A stretch of 64,000 nucleotides of DNA from Bradyrhizobium barranii subsp. apii (GCF_011516635.5 NZ_CP096255.1:2292501-2356500); one strand, 5' to 3'; shown: positions 48,131-57,475, counted from the stretch's first letter. A program made the numbers and translations. Notes: generated by a model not told the origin, from the letters alone.

Positions 48131-49899
48131 GTCGAACCTGAGTAAGTCATCTCGATGAAATATTTCTGCATGTCCCAGGCTCCGGTGGGACAACGCTCGG
48201 CGCACAGCCCGCAATGCAGGCAGACGTCCTCGTCCTTAACCATCACGCGCCCGGTCTTGAGATCAGAGGACACGTAGAGGTCCTGGTCCGGATGCGGCGA
48301 GGGCGCCTTCAGGCGCTGGCGTAGGTCGCTTTCCTCGCCATTATCAGTGAAGGTGATGCAGTCCATCGGGCAGATGTCGACGCAGGCGTCGCACTCGATG
48401 CAGAGCGAGGTCGAGAACACGGTCTGGACGTCGCAGTTCAGGCAGCGCTCGGCTTCGCCCAGCGCCAGCTTGACGTCGTAGCCGAGCTCGACCTCGGTTC
48501 GGATGTCCTTCAGCGCAATCACCTTGTCGCGATGCGGAACCTTGAAGCGCTTGTCGTTGGAGATGTCGTTGTCATAGCTCCATTCGTGGATGCCCATCTT
48601 CTGCGAGGAGATTTGCACCTCCGGCAGCGGCCGTTCGGTGATGTCATCGCCCGAGAGCATCTTGTGGATCGACAGCGCGGCGTCGTGGCCCTGCGCCACG
48701 GCCCAGATGATGTTCTTCGGGCCGAACGCGGCGTCACCACCGAAAAACACTTTCGGATTGGTCGAGACGAAGGTCTTCGGATCGACCTTGGGCATGTGCC
48801 ATTTATCGAACTCGATGCCGCAATCCTGCTCGATCCAGGGGAAGGCGTTCTCCTGGCCGACCGCGACCAGCACGTCGTCGCAGGGAATGGTCTGATCGGG
48901 GTCGCCCGAAGGCACCAGATTGCGGCGGCCTTTGGCGTCGTATTCGGCTTTGACGTGCTGGAAGGTGACGCCGATGAGCTTGCCGGCGACATGCTTGAAT
49001 GCCACCGGCACCATGTAGTTGAGGATCGGGACGTCCTCGTGGATCGCGTCTTCCTTCTCCCAGGGCGAGGCCTTCATCTCCTCGAAGCCGGAGCGCACAA
49101 TGACCTTCACGTCTGCGCCGCCGAGGCGGCGCGCGGTGCGGCAGCAATCCATCGCGGTGTTGCCGCCGCCGAGCACGATCACGCGCTTGCCGATCTGGTC
49201 GGTGTGGCCGAACGACACCGAGGACAGCCAGTCGATGCCGATATGGATGTTGGCGGCAGCTTCTTTCCGGCCGGGAACGTCGAGCTCGCGTCCGCGCGGT
49301 GCGCCGGAGCCGACGAAGATCGCGTCGTATTTCTCCGCGAGCAGCGCCTTCATGCTCTCGATGCGGTGGCCGCCTTTGAATTCGACGCCGAGATCGAGGA
49401 TGTAGCCGGTCTCCTCGTCAATGACCGAATTGGGCAGGCGGAATTTCGGGATTTGCGTGCGCATCATGCCGCCGGCCTCGGGATCGCCGTCGAACACGGT
49501 GCAGTGATAGCCGAGCGGGGCAAGATCGCGCGCCACCGTCAGCGAGGCGGGGCCACCGCCGACGAACGCAACGCGCTTGCCGTTCTTCGGCGAGGGGCGC
49601 GGCAGCCGCTGCCTGATGTCGTCCTTGAAATCAGCGGCCACGCGCTTGAGGCGGCAGATCGCGACAGGCGTTTCCTCGACGCGTCCGCGACGGCACGCCG
49701 GCTCGCATGGACGATCGCAGGTGCGTCCCAGAATTCCGGGAAACACGTTCGATTTCCAATTGATCATGTAGGCGTCGCTGTAGCGGCCTTGTGCGATCAG
49801 TCGGATGTATTCGGGAACCGGGGTGTGTGCAGGACAGGCCCACTGGCAATCGACCACTTTGTGAAAGTAGTCGGGGGCCGCGATATCGGTCGGTTTCAT
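48100..49899 (-). CDS. GltD-like flavoprotein fused to a two-cluster ferredoxin domain
   Basis: A 599-residue oxidoreductase. N-terminal Cys18, Cys22, Cys61, Cys65 and Cys69 match the iron-sulfur region of the glutamate synthase small subunit. FAD binding: AFVGGGPASLTVARDL at 111-126; NAD(P) binding: RVIVLGGGNTAMDCCRTARR. The C-terminus has two [4Fe-4S] motifs, CIECDACVDICPMDC and CLHCGLCAERCPTGA. No glutaminase partner is nearby; instead the gene opens the korA-korB operon. It probably moves electrons between the KOR enzyme and NAD(P)H (inference). Start ATG 49899; 235 bases of noncoding DNA upstream hold its promoter. Confidence 0.9.
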   Translation of the reverse strand: MKPTDIAAPDYFHKVVDCQWACPAHTPVPEYIRLIAQGRYSDAYMINWKSNVFPGILGRTCDRPCEPACRRGRVEETPVAICRLKRVAADFKDDIRQRLPRPSPKNGKRVAFVGGGPASLTVARDLAPLGYHCTVFDGDPEAGGMMRTQIPKFRLPNSVIDEETGYILDLGVEFKGGHRIESMKALLAEKYDAIFVGSGAPRGRELDVPGRKEAAANIHIGIDWLSSVSFGHTDQIGKRVIVLGGGNTAMDCCRTARRLGGADVKVIVRSGFEEMKASPWEKEDAIHEDVPILNYMVPVAFKHVAGKLIGVTFQHVKAEYDAKGRRNLVPSGDPDQTIPCDDVLVAVGQENAFPWIEQDCGIEFDKWHMPKVDPKTFVSTNPKVFFGGDAAFGPKNIIWAVAQGHDAALSIHKMLSGDDITERPLPEVQISSQKMGIHEWSYDNDISNDKRFKVPHRDKVIALKDIRTEVELGYDVKLALGEAERCLNCDVQTVFSTSLCIECDACVDICPMDCITFTDNGEESDLRQRLKAPSPHPDQDLYVSSDLKTGRVMVKDEDVCLHCGLCAERCPTGAWDMQKYFIEMTYSGSTCPIKSRSAA

Positions 49900-50134
49900 T
49901 CCTACCCTGTCCGCACAGGCCCAAAGACCCGGCGGCCTTTTCTTGAGCTTGGCGAACGCTAATGCGCGTCGATCTGGTTTATGAATGACGTCATTGGGTT
50001 AGCTTATTAGAACCGTTCCGAAGTACAACGGCAAATTTACGCGATCACCTGCTTTCATAGGTGCTGCGCGCGCTCAGCATTAACGGCCGCGCGCAAGATG
50101 CGTGCGGTGCAATATGTTGCGTTGCGGATGGCCG

Positions 50135-50812
50135 CTAGCCGGGCGCGATATCGCTCTTCGCGAGATCCCACATCAGGCTGTAAGTGCCGACGGAGACGGG
50201 AAGCGGGAAGGGCGATGCTGCGGGACCGGTGAAGCGTTCGGCAATGACCGCGGAGACCGCGCCGACATGCGTGCCGTCGATCAGCACGAACCAGTCGCGC
50301 GCGCCCTCATTGCGCTCCGCCGGAATGTCGGCCGTTGCGCCCGACAATTCCGGCTCGCTTTCGAGCAGATGCATCGAGATGATGCCCTCGCGCTCCCCGG
50401 GCGTCAGCTTTTCGTGCAGTGCATCACGCCATGTCCCGGCGTTGTCGGCGCTCGGCCGGAGCCGCACCAGCCCGAGTGCTGCGCCGCGACCGGTGCCCTT
50501 GCTGATGGTGATGCGCGCGACGACGCGCAGCATGTTCTTGAAATGCGCCATGGTCCGCCGCGACCATTCGGTCTGGTTGGCGAGGCGGGCCCGGTAGGCG
50601 GGACTGTCGAGCACGTCGAGCGTCGCGGTCGAGTACAGCGAGAGATATTTGGGATTGGCGGCATGCGCGACATAGCGCCGCGCCTCCAGGAAACCCTCGA
50701 TCGCGACGCGCTCTTCCAGATGCTCGCGATCGTACCAGCGGTTGAAATCGGCCTCATCTGGAACGTCGATGTTCATCGACGTCAGCAGCATGCCTTGCCC
50801 GGCGAGCGGCAT
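50135..50812 (-). CDS. Hypothetical protein with EthD/DUF4286-like repeats
   Basis: A 225-residue protein, not firmly recognised. The N-terminal half (MLLTSMNIDVPDEADFNRWY, DREHLEERVAIEGFLEARRY) looks like a dimeric alpha-beta barrel of the DUF4286/EthD type, and the second half (ALGLVRLRPSADNAGTWR, GIISMHLLESEPELSGAT) may be a second such unit. The ATG at 50812 follows GGAAGGA; the ORF extends 14 codons upstream into a repeat. Family B repeat separates it from pip. Confidence 0.65.
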   Translation of the reverse strand: MPLAGQGMLLTSMNIDVPDEADFNRWYDREHLEERVAIEGFLEARRYVAHAANPKYLSLYSTATLDVLDSPAYRARLANQTEWSRRTMAHFKNMLRVVARITISKGTGRGAALGLVRLRPSADNAGTWRDALHEKLTPGEREGIISMHLLESEPELSGATADIPAERNEGARDWFVLIDGTHVGAVSAVIAERFTGPAASPFPLPVSVGTYSLMWDLAKSDIAPG

Positions 50813-50833
50813 TGTTCTTGTCCTTCCATTCAG

Positions 50834-50946
50834 ACCCTCATGGCGAGGAGCCACGAAGTGGCGTCGCGAACCATGAAGGCCCCGGTGCTAGATCCGGGCC
50901 TTATCCTTCGAGACGCGCTCCTTTTGGAGCGCTCCTCAGGATGAGG
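50834..50946. repeat. Imperfect palindromic intergenic repeat, family B, copy 3
   Basis: Contains ACCCTCATGGCGAGGAG with AACCATGAAGGC, then TTATCCTTCGAGACGCGC with CCTCAGGATGAGGA. Same arms as the copies at 3557 and 39816. Confidence 0.75.
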
Positions 50947-50954
50947 AGATGGAT

Positions 50955-51941
50955 CTAGCGCGCGGCTTTCGACGCGAGATCGGCGATCGACTTCATGACT
51001 GCGTCCCGCACGCCGGCATCATAGAGCGAATGTCCGGCTTCTTCCACGATCCGAATCTCGGAACCCGGCCAAACTTTCGCAAGCCGCTCGGATGTCTCAG
51101 GAGGGCACAACAGATCGTAGCGGCCCTGCACGATGATGCCGGGAATGCCGGCGAGCTTGCCCGCATTCCGCAACAGCTGGTTGTCCGTCATGAAGCTGTC
51201 GTGGACGAAATAATGCGCCTCCATGAACGGCGTCGCAGGCAGCGTGCGCCACACGTTCAGCGATGCGAGGTCCAGCCGCGTCTTGGCCGCCTTGTGCTCA
51301 GACAGGACGCGCTCGGTGTCGTGCCAGGCCCGCGCGGCGGGACCATGCACGGCCGGATCGGCATCGAGGATGCGGCGCCAATAGGCGTCCACCGGGTGTG
51401 CGCGCTCATCGGGCGGCAGCACGCTCAGAAAATCCTCGAAGAGCGCTGGATAGAATTGTGACAGGCGCGATGTGAAAGCGGTTTCGACCTCGGCGCGGGT
51501 GCCCAGGAAGGTTGCGCGGAGCGCAATGCCGGAGACACGCTCGGGATGCGCCTCGGAATAAGCCAATGCCAGCGTCGCACCCCAGGAGCCGCCGACCACC
51601 ATCCAGCGGTCGAAGCCAAATTTCTCGCGGATCTTCTCCATGTCCGCGATCAGATGCGCCGTCGTGTTGTGCTCGCGCGATCCCTTGGGCCGGCTGCGAC
51701 CGCAGCCGCGCTGGTCGAACAGCACCGCGCAGAAGCGCTCGGGATCGAACAGCTTGCGATGGTCGGGTTGGCAGCCGCTGCCGGGCCCGCCATGCAGATA
51801 GATGGCGGGGACGCCGTCAGCACGACCGACGCTCTCGACATAGAGCTCGTGGCCGTCGCCGACGTCGAGCATGTCGGAGGTCAGCGGCGCAAAGGGATCG
51901 GCGCGTTTGGCCGCTGCGGCCGCGTCGGCGTCAGGCATCAT
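50955..51941 (-). CDS. pip: Prolyl aminopeptidase (proline iminopeptidase)
   Basis: An alpha/beta hydrolase of 328 residues that removes N-terminal Pro from peptides. Oxyanion motif HGGPGSGCQPDHRKLFDP, FDQRGCGRSRPKG, nucleophile Ser in VVGGSWGATLAL, Asp in GRYDLLCPPETS and His in EEAGHSLYD complete the set. The start is ATG-ATG at 51941/51938, inside the last codons of pqqE (GGGAATGATGCCTGA), so it is translationally coupled to the pqq operon. A role in trimming PQQ precursor peptides is possible but not shown; it may simply be co-transcribed. Confidence 0.92.
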   Translation of the reverse strand: MMPDADAAAAAKRADPFAPLTSDMLDVGDGHELYVESVGRADGVPAIYLHGGPGSGCQPDHRKLFDPERFCAVLFDQRGCGRSRPKGSREHNTTAHLIADMEKIREKFGFDRWMVVGGSWGATLALAYSEAHPERVSGIALRATFLGTRAEVETAFTSRLSQFYPALFEDFLSVLPPDERAHPVDAYWRRILDADPAVHGPAARAWHDTERVLSEHKAAKTRLDLASLNVWRTLPATPFMEAHYFVHDSFMTDNQLLRNAGKLAGIPGIIVQGRYDLLCPPETSERLAKVWPGSEIRIVEEAGHSLYDAGVRDAVMKSIADLASKAAR

Positions 51942-53124
51942 TCCCGGATTCCAGAGTGCCGCCGGCAAAATTGCGATAGAGGAAGCGGTTGGTCTCGCCC
52001 TCGGCCTCGCGCTCGGCCTGCTTGAAGATGGTCTCGTGCAGCGGCGACAGCGCGCAGGCCGGATCGGTGTTGGCGGCGTCGCCCGTCAACGCAAAGGCCT
52101 GGCAGCGGCAGCCGCCGAAATCGATCTCGCGGAATTCGCAGGTCTTGCACGGCTCCTTCATCCAGCCGGTGCCGCGATAGCGGTTGAAGGCGTCCGAGTT
52201 CTGCCAGATCCAGGCGATCGAATGGTTGGAGCGCACGGATTCGAACTCGAGCCCGGTGATGCTCTCGGCGGCGTGGCAGGGCAGCACCTTGCCGGCGGGC
52301 GAGATGTTGAAGAACTGGCGGCCCCAGCCGCCCATGCATTTCTTCGGCCGCAGCGCGTAATAATCGGGAACGACATAGTCGATGGCGAGTGTGCCCTTCA
52401 GCCGCTCGCGCGCCTCCTCGACGAGGCGGGTGCATTCGTCGAGCTGCGCCACGGTCGGCATCAGCGCGGCGCGGTTCTTCAGCGCCCAGCCGTAATACTG
52501 GACATTGGCGACCTCGAGCCGGTCGGCGTCGAGGTCAACAGACATCTGGATGATGTCGGGGAGCTGGTGCAGGTTCTGCCGGTGCATCACCGCGTTCACG
52601 GTGAGCGGCAGATCGAGCTCGCGGGTCCATTTCGCCACTTCTAGCTTCTTGCGGTGACCGTTCTTGTAGCCGGCGACGCGGTCGGCGATGCCTTCCTCGA
52701 CACCCTGGAAACTGATCTGCACATGGCAGAGCCCGGCATCCGCAAGCTCGCTCAGCCGCTCGCGCGTCAGCAGCACGGCCGAGGTGATCAGATTGGTGTA
52801 GAGGCCGGCGTCGCTGGCATGCTTGACCAGCTCGACGAGGTCTTTCCGCGCGGTCGGCTCGCCGCCGGAGAAATGCACCTGGAGCACGCCGATCTCGGCG
52901 AGCTCGCTCAGCACCTTCTTCCACTCCTCGGTCGTCAGCTCCTTGCCGGAGCGGTCGAGCTCGACCGGGTTGGAGCAATAGGGGCATTGCAGCGGGCAGC
53001 GATGGGTGATCTCGAGCAATACGGCGAGCGGAATGCCGAACGTCTCCGCTGTCGAGCGTTGCTTCTCCAGCACCGCTAGGCTGTCGCTGATGTCGGGCGG
53101 AAGATTGCCGAGCAGGTCGCTCAT
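51931..53124 (-). CDS. pqqE: PqqA peptide cyclase (radical SAM)
   Basis: A 397-residue radical SAM enzyme that links Glu and Tyr side chains in the PqqA peptide, the first step of pyrroloquinoline quinone synthesis. Radical SAM cluster Cys43, Cys47, Cys50 in HRCPLQCPYCSNP. The C-terminal SPASM domain has CMGGWGRQFF, LPCHAAES and CKTCEFREIDFGGCRCQAF for auxiliary clusters. The N-terminal 30 residues are a little longer than some homologues. Start overlaps pqqD stop (ATGA). Confidence 0.97.
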   Translation of the reverse strand: MSDLLGNLPPDISDSLAVLEKQRSTAETFGIPLAVLLEITHRCPLQCPYCSNPVELDRSGKELTTEEWKKVLSELAEIGVLQVHFSGGEPTARKDLVELVKHASDAGLYTNLITSAVLLTRERLSELADAGLCHVQISFQGVEEGIADRVAGYKNGHRKKLEVAKWTRELDLPLTVNAVMHRQNLHQLPDIIQMSVDLDADRLEVANVQYYGWALKNRAALMPTVAQLDECTRLVEEARERLKGTLAIDYVVPDYYALRPKKCMGGWGRQFFNISPAGKVLPCHAAESITGLEFESVRSNHSIAWIWQNSDAFNRYRGTGWMKEPCKTCEFREIDFGGCRCQAFALTGDAANTDPACALSPLHETIFKQAEREAEGETNRFLYRNFAGGTLESGNDA

Positions 53125-53432
53125 GACGTCTTCTCCCGGGCCTCGGTGAGAAAGCCCTTGTCGGCGAGATCCTGGAGCATAACGATGACGTCGGCCAGGA
53201 TCGCTTCGCGCGGCGCGGCGTATTTCGCGGCCAGCTGGTCCGCGACGTTCCCGACATTGCGCTCGCCGTCGCAGAGCTGCAAGACCTCGACCGCGATCTC
53301 GTCGGGCGCCAGCACCCGTTCCGGCGCCAGGATCACCCAGACCTGTCGCGTCTCGTCATATTTCAGCTTGGCATGCCGCGGCAGCACCGGGCGGCTTGCC
53401 TCGCTGACGCTGATGTTCCGCGGCCCGGCCAT
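53121..53432 (-). CDS. pqqD: PQQ biosynthesis peptide chaperone PqqD
   Basis: A 103-residue winged-helix-like chaperone that binds PqqA and presents it to PqqE. RPVLPRHAKLKYDETRQVWV and LQLCDGERNVGNVADQLAAK match the family; the last ten residues are extra and charged. Lies 12 bases after pqqC and overlaps pqqE by four bases. Confidence 0.95.
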   Translation of the reverse strand: MAGPRNISVSEASRPVLPRHAKLKYDETRQVWVILAPERVLAPDEIAVEVLQLCDGERNVGNVADQLAAKYAAPREAILADVIVMLQDLADKGFLTEAREKTS

Positions 53433-53444
53433 TGCGCTTGTCCC

Positions 53445-54224
53445 TCAGCTCGCTTTGGGCACGAACGCGCCCGGCGGAATGTGGCCCTCGACATAGGCGT
53501 GCTGGAGTGCGTCCAGCTGCACCCACAGCACGTTGGTCTTGAAGATCAGCGCGTTGCAGACGGAGGCGCGCTGCTCCGGCGTCGTGGCATGCGCCTTGAC
53601 GTAGTCGAGCGCGAAACCGGCATCGCGCGGCGCCTGCGCCAGCCGCCGCTTGAAGTAGCTCATGATGTCGGGATTGACGAAGTCGTAGTGCTCCAGCATG
53701 CCGGAGATGCGCTCCTCGTGAAGGTTCGGCGCGAACAATTCGGTGAGCGAGGAGGCGATCGCCTCCAGCGGGCTCTTCTCGCGGCAGTAATGGACATAGG
53801 CTTCGACCGCGAAGCGCGTCGCCGGCAAGATGCCTTCGGTCGATTCCACATAGGCCGTGTCGAGGCCGAGGCCTTCGGTCAGCTTCAGCCAGCGCTCGAT
53901 GCCGCCCTCGCTGCCGACGTCGCCGTCATGGTCCTCGATGCGGTGGCGCCATTCCAGCCGCGTGGCGCGGTCGCGGAAGCGCGAGATCACCACGGCGTCC
54001 TTGATCGGGATCGTGCTCTGGTAATAGTAGCGATTCAGCGCCCAGGCCTGCACCTGGCCCTTGTTGAGCTTGCCGCCGTGCAGCAGCTTATGGAACGGAT
54101 GCAGGCTGTGATAGCGCGTAGCACCAATGTGGCGCAGCGTCGCCTCAAGCTCCTCGGCCGAGTTGAGCCTGATGTCCTTGCCAACAGAGAGCGCGGTCAT
54201 TCCAGTCAGTGACGCGGCATTCAC
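53445..54224 (-). CDS. pqqC: Pyrroloquinoline-quinone synthase PqqC
   Basis: A 259-residue cofactor-free oxidase that performs the last eight-electron oxidation and ring closure of PQQ. RYHSLHPFHKLLHGGKLNKG, WALNRYYYQSTIPIKD and HRIEDHDGD carry the conserved His and Arg active-site residues. Helical bundle of the TenA-like fold. The start overlaps the pqqB stop by four bases (ATGA). Confidence 0.97.
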   Translation of the reverse strand: MNAASLTGMTALSVGKDIRLNSAEELEATLRHIGATRYHSLHPFHKLLHGGKLNKGQVQAWALNRYYYQSTIPIKDAVVISRFRDRATRLEWRHRIEDHDGDVGSEGGIERWLKLTEGLGLDTAYVESTEGILPATRFAVEAYVHYCREKSPLEAIASSLTELFAPNLHEERISGMLEHYDFVNPDIMSYFKRRLAQAPRDAGFALDYVKAHATTPEQRASVCNALIFKTNVLWVQLDALQHAYVEGHIPPGAFVPKAS

Positions 54225-55150
54225 AGCACGATCTCCGTTCCGTCGGCGGGTATCCGCCAGCCCGCGGCCTCAAGCGCTTTACGCTCGGGCGTATCGGGCA
54301 GCAGCGCGGGATTCGAGTTATTGATATGCAGAAACATCTTCCTGTCGAGAGTGAGGTCGGCGAGGCGCGCGATCGCGCCATCGTGACCGGACATCGCGAC
54401 ATGGCCCATGCTCTTGCCGGTCTTGTGGCCGAGCCCGGCCTTGATCATCTCGTCATCCTGCCAGACCGTGCCGTCAAAGAACACCAGTGCGGCGCCGTCG
54501 ATCTCGGCCTTGAGCGCATCGGTCACCTCGGCGCAGGCGGCGATGAAGTAGAAGCACTTGCCGGTGCTCTTGTCCGTGATCTTCAGGCCCAGCGTATCGC
54601 CGTCGCCGGTCTCGCCGCCGGGATGCGCCTTGCCTTCCAGATACCACGCCGACTTGCCGGGCACCGCGAAGGGCAGCACCTCTATCCCTGAGCGCGCGCC
54701 ATCAGGCAGCCGCGGCTCGAACGGCTCGTGGATGGAAATCGGCTGGCGCTGTACGTTTTTCTCGTTCAGCACGTTGAAGATGCTGTTGCTCTTCAGGATC
54801 GCCAGCACCTTCTGATGCGCATAGACCGTGAAGGGTGAGCCCTCGCGCATCGACAGCAGACCCGCGACCGCATCCACCTCGCTGTTGGTCAGGATCACGC
54901 CTGCAACAGGCGTATGGCGCAGCGCGCCGGCCTTGGGATGCAGCTGCGGCGTGGCGTTCAATTGCTCGCGAAGGTCGGGGGATGCGTTGATCAGGAACCA
55001 GTGCTCGCCATCGCCACTGAACGCGACCGAGGCCTGGGTTCTCTGAAGCTCCTGGCCGTTTTCACGGGCCGCCCGGCAGCCCTCGCACCCGCAATTCCAT
55101 TGCGGGACTCCGCCGCCGGCCCCGGCGCCCAGGACGACGACGCGAAGCAT
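54221..55150 (-). CDS. pqqB: PQQ biosynthesis protein PqqB
   Basis: A 309-residue metallo-beta-lactamase-fold protein. MLRVVVLGAGAGGGVPQWNC and the CGCEGC motif (Cys20-Cys25 region) typical of PqqB are present, with VILTNSEVDAVAGLLSMREG. PqqB is proposed to hydroxylate the tyrosine-derived intermediate. Located 124 bases after pqqA, the normal order in the operon. Confidence 0.96.
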   Translation of the reverse strand: MLRVVVLGAGAGGGVPQWNCGCEGCRAARENGQELQRTQASVAFSGDGEHWFLINASPDLREQLNATPQLHPKAGALRHTPVAGVILTNSEVDAVAGLLSMREGSPFTVYAHQKVLAILKSNSIFNVLNEKNVQRQPISIHEPFEPRLPDGARSGIEVLPFAVPGKSAWYLEGKAHPGGETGDGDTLGLKITDKSTGKCFYFIAACAEVTDALKAEIDGAALVFFDGTVWQDDEMIKAGLGHKTGKSMGHVAMSGHDGAIARLADLTLDRKMFLHINNSNPALLPDTPERKALEAAGWRIPADGTEIVL

Positions 55151-55274
55151 AATACGTCTCCTGGAGGGAACGTCGCGAGGTGGATCTCAGGCCGACACGG
55201 ACGCCGACAAAGTTCGTGTCTTCCGGAAACCGATCGTGACCGAAAGATCCACCTGCGCAGAAACCACCAACCGC

Positions 55275-55355
55275 TTACTTGCGGGTGGCGCTCACATACA
55301 TGTTGATTTCCATGCCACAGGGCACTTCGACGATCTTCGGGGCTTTCCAAGCCAT
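55275..55355 (-). CDS. pqqA: PQQ precursor peptide PqqA
   Basis: A 26-residue peptide, MAWKAPKIVEVPCGMEIN then MYVSATRK. Glu16 and Tyr20, the two residues that become PQQ, sit in the conserved ExxxY spacing, and the sequence matches PqqA of other alphaproteobacteria. The start follows GGAGAGCC with a three-base gap. It is first in pqqABCDE and lies in an otherwise gene-free stretch from 55151 to 55603, part of which must hold the operon promoter; no clear sigma motif was found there. Confidence 0.95.
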   Translation of the reverse strand: MAWKAPKIVEVPCGMEINMYVSATRK

Positions 55356-55603
55356 TTTGGCTCTCCATTTTCACGAATTCGGACGTATCCGCCCAACGGT
55401 TAAAGTAATGCGAGCAGAAAACTTCGCTAGTGAAATCTTCCCGAGAAAGCCATGTTGCGCCGCGAAAATGATGGTGGAACATCACTTCCCGTGATGCTGC
55501 CTTGCGCGTGGCGCATTCGGTCGCGAACCCTGTCCTGATAAAGCAGTTGTGAGTGCAGTGCAGCTTTCAATCCGGTACAGGCCTCCCAATTTGGACCCTC
55601 GTG

Positions 55604-55861
55604 ATGCCCAGATACTTCTTCAACACCCGCATCGGCGACGAATTGATCGTGGATCCCGACGGAGAGGACCTGCGTAACCCCGATCGCGCCTGGGAGGTCG
55701 CCCGCCAGATGATCCTGGAGGTGGTGAAGTCGGAGGGCGCCCAGCCGGCGCTCATGGAGGCCGTCATCGAGGTGACCGACGACGACGGGGAGATCGTGCT
55801 CGAATTCCCCTTCACCGAGGCCCTGCTGGACATCCCGGATCAGTCCGCGACCAGGCATTGA
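55604..55861 (+). CDS. DUF6894 family small protein
   Basis: An 85-residue acidic protein: MPRYFFNTRIGDELIVDPDG, RAWEVARQMILEVV. This is the DUF6894 pattern, abundant and multicopy in Bradyrhizobium; function unknown. An ORF extends 17 codons upstream, but the family starts at MPRYFFN. Stands alone, followed by a family A repeat. Confidence 0.8.
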   Translation: MPRYFFNTRIGDELIVDPDGEDLRNPDRAWEVARQMILEVVKSEGAQPALMEAVIEVTDDDGEIVLEFPFTEALLDIPDQSATRH

Positions 55862-55876
55862 GGCCCCCGCTCTCCC

Positions 55877-55964
55877 CGGTCATTGCTAGGAGCCCTTGCG
55901 ACGAAGCAATCCAGACTGTCTCCGCGGAGGGATTCTGGATTGCTTCGCTGCGCTCGCAATGACG
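55877..55964. repeat. Palindromic intergenic repeat, family A, copy 2
   Basis: GGTCATTGCTAGGAGCCC at the left, CGCTCGCAATGACGG at the right, with inner arms GAAGCAATCCAG and CTGGATTGCTTC. Lies between DUF6894 and the amidase gene. Confidence 0.85.
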
Positions 55965-56072
55965 GAGAATGAGGCGCCACCCCGACGCCAAACCCGCTCT
56001 TCCTCCCCGCGAAATCCGCATGGCTTTGCCGCGTTCCCGGCGCTAAAAGACGCCGGTTAAACGGAGCAAGCC

Positions 56073-57473
56073 ATGCAAGATCTCTGGCGCCTGTCGGCCG
56101 CCGACCTCGCTACCCTCGTCAAATCCAAGAAGGTCTCCGCCAGGGAGGCGGCCAAGGCCGGTTTGGCCCGCCTGGACGCCGTCAATCCCCAGCTCAACGC
56201 GGTGATCGACCACCGGCCGGAGGACGTGCTCAAGCAGGCTGACGCCGTCGATGCCGCCATCGCGAGGGGTGAGGATCCCGGCGTGCTCGCCGGCGTGCCC
56301 GTCACCATCAAGGCCAATGTCGACCAGGAAGGCTTTGCCACCACCAACGGCCTGAAACTCCAGCGCGACCTGATCGCGCGCGAGGACAATCCGGTGGTCG
56401 CCAATTTCCGCAAATCCGGCGCCATTCTCCTTGGCCGCACCAATTGCCCGGCCTTCTCCTATCGCTGGTTCACCACCAATCTGGTCCATGGCGACACCAA
56501 GAACCCCCGCGACGCCTCGCTGACCCCGGGCGGCTCGTCCGGCGGCGCCGGCTCGGCGGTCGCGGCCGGCATCGGCCATATCGCCCACGGCACCGATATC
56601 GCCGGCTCGATCCGCTATCCCGCCTATGCCTGCGGCGTGCACGGCCTGCGCCCGACCTTGGGCCGCATCCCCGCCTTCAACCCGGCGCTGCCGGAGCGTC
56701 CGATCGGGCCGCAGATCATGGCCGTGTCGGGCCCGCTGGCGCGCACGGTCAACGATCTCAGGATCTCGCTCGAGGCCATGTCGGCCCGCGACATCCGCGA
56801 CCCCTGGTTTGTGCCGGCGCCGCTGGAGGGCCCCGCGCGGCCGAAGCGCGCCGCAATCTGCCTCAACCCGGACGGGCTTGCGACCAAACCGGAGGTGAAG
56901 GCCGCCGTGACTGACGCCGGCAAGCGGCTGGAGCGTGCCGGCTGGACTGTCGAGGTCATCGAGAACACGCCGCCGATGCGCGAGGCGGTCGAGTGGCAGA
57001 GAAAACTCTGGCTTGGCGACGGCTATGAGGCGCAGCTGGAGATGGCTGAGCGCGAAGGCGATCCCGGTGCGCTGGCCTGCCTGCGCGGCAATCGCGCCAA
57101 GGTCACGCCGATGGACCAGGCGGACTACGCCAAGGCGCTCACGCGCCGCGCCACGCTGACCCGCGACTGGATGCTGTTCTTCGAAAAATATGCCGTGGTG
57201 CTCACGCCGGTGTCCGGCGAGTTGCCGTTCCCGGATCATCTCGACCGCAAGGACAGTGAGTCCTTCGAGCGTGTCTGGGAGGCGCAGATGCCGCAAATCG
57301 CGACCCCGTTCATGGGACTGCCGGGCCTCGTGGTCTCCACCGGTCTCGTCGGCAAGGCGCCGGTCGGCGTGCACATCGTGTCCGGGCGCTATCGCGAGGA
57401 TCTGTGTCTGCTCGCAGGCGAAGCGATCGAGGCGGGCGGCGTGCCGCCGTCGCCGATCGATCCCGTGGGTTAG
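56073..57473 (+). CDS. Amidase (amidase signature family)
   Basis: A 466-residue hydrolase with the Ser-cisSer-Lys triad: Lys80 in PVTIKANVDQEG, Ser155/156 in TPGGSSGGAGSAVAAG and Ser179 in GTDIAGSIRYPA. The substrate is an amide of unknown identity; related enzymes include GatA and various catabolic amidases, but the full GatA context is absent. ATG at 56073 follows GGAGCAAGCC. The glutathione peroxidase gene begins two bases after the stop. Confidence 0.92.
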   Translation: MQDLWRLSAADLATLVKSKKVSAREAAKAGLARLDAVNPQLNAVIDHRPEDVLKQADAVDAAIARGEDPGVLAGVPVTIKANVDQEGFATTNGLKLQRDLIAREDNPVVANFRKSGAILLGRTNCPAFSYRWFTTNLVHGDTKNPRDASLTPGGSSGGAGSAVAAGIGHIAHGTDIAGSIRYPAYACGVHGLRPTLGRIPAFNPALPERPIGPQIMAVSGPLARTVNDLRISLEAMSARDIRDPWFVPAPLEGPARPKRAAICLNPDGLATKPEVKAAVTDAGKRLERAGWTVEVIENTPPMREAVEWQRKLWLGDGYEAQLEMAEREGDPGALACLRGNRAKVTPMDQADYAKALTRRATLTRDWMLFFEKYAVVLTPVSGELPFPDHLDRKDSESFERVWEAQMPQIATPFMGLPGLVVSTGLVGKAPVGVHIVSGRYREDLCLLAGEAIEAGGVPPSPIDPVG

Positions 57474-57475
57474 CG

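Noticed and set aside
48130..48214. Longer N-terminus for korA
   Set aside because: Would lie inside the flavoprotein gene and gives an Arg-rich stretch not seen in the family.
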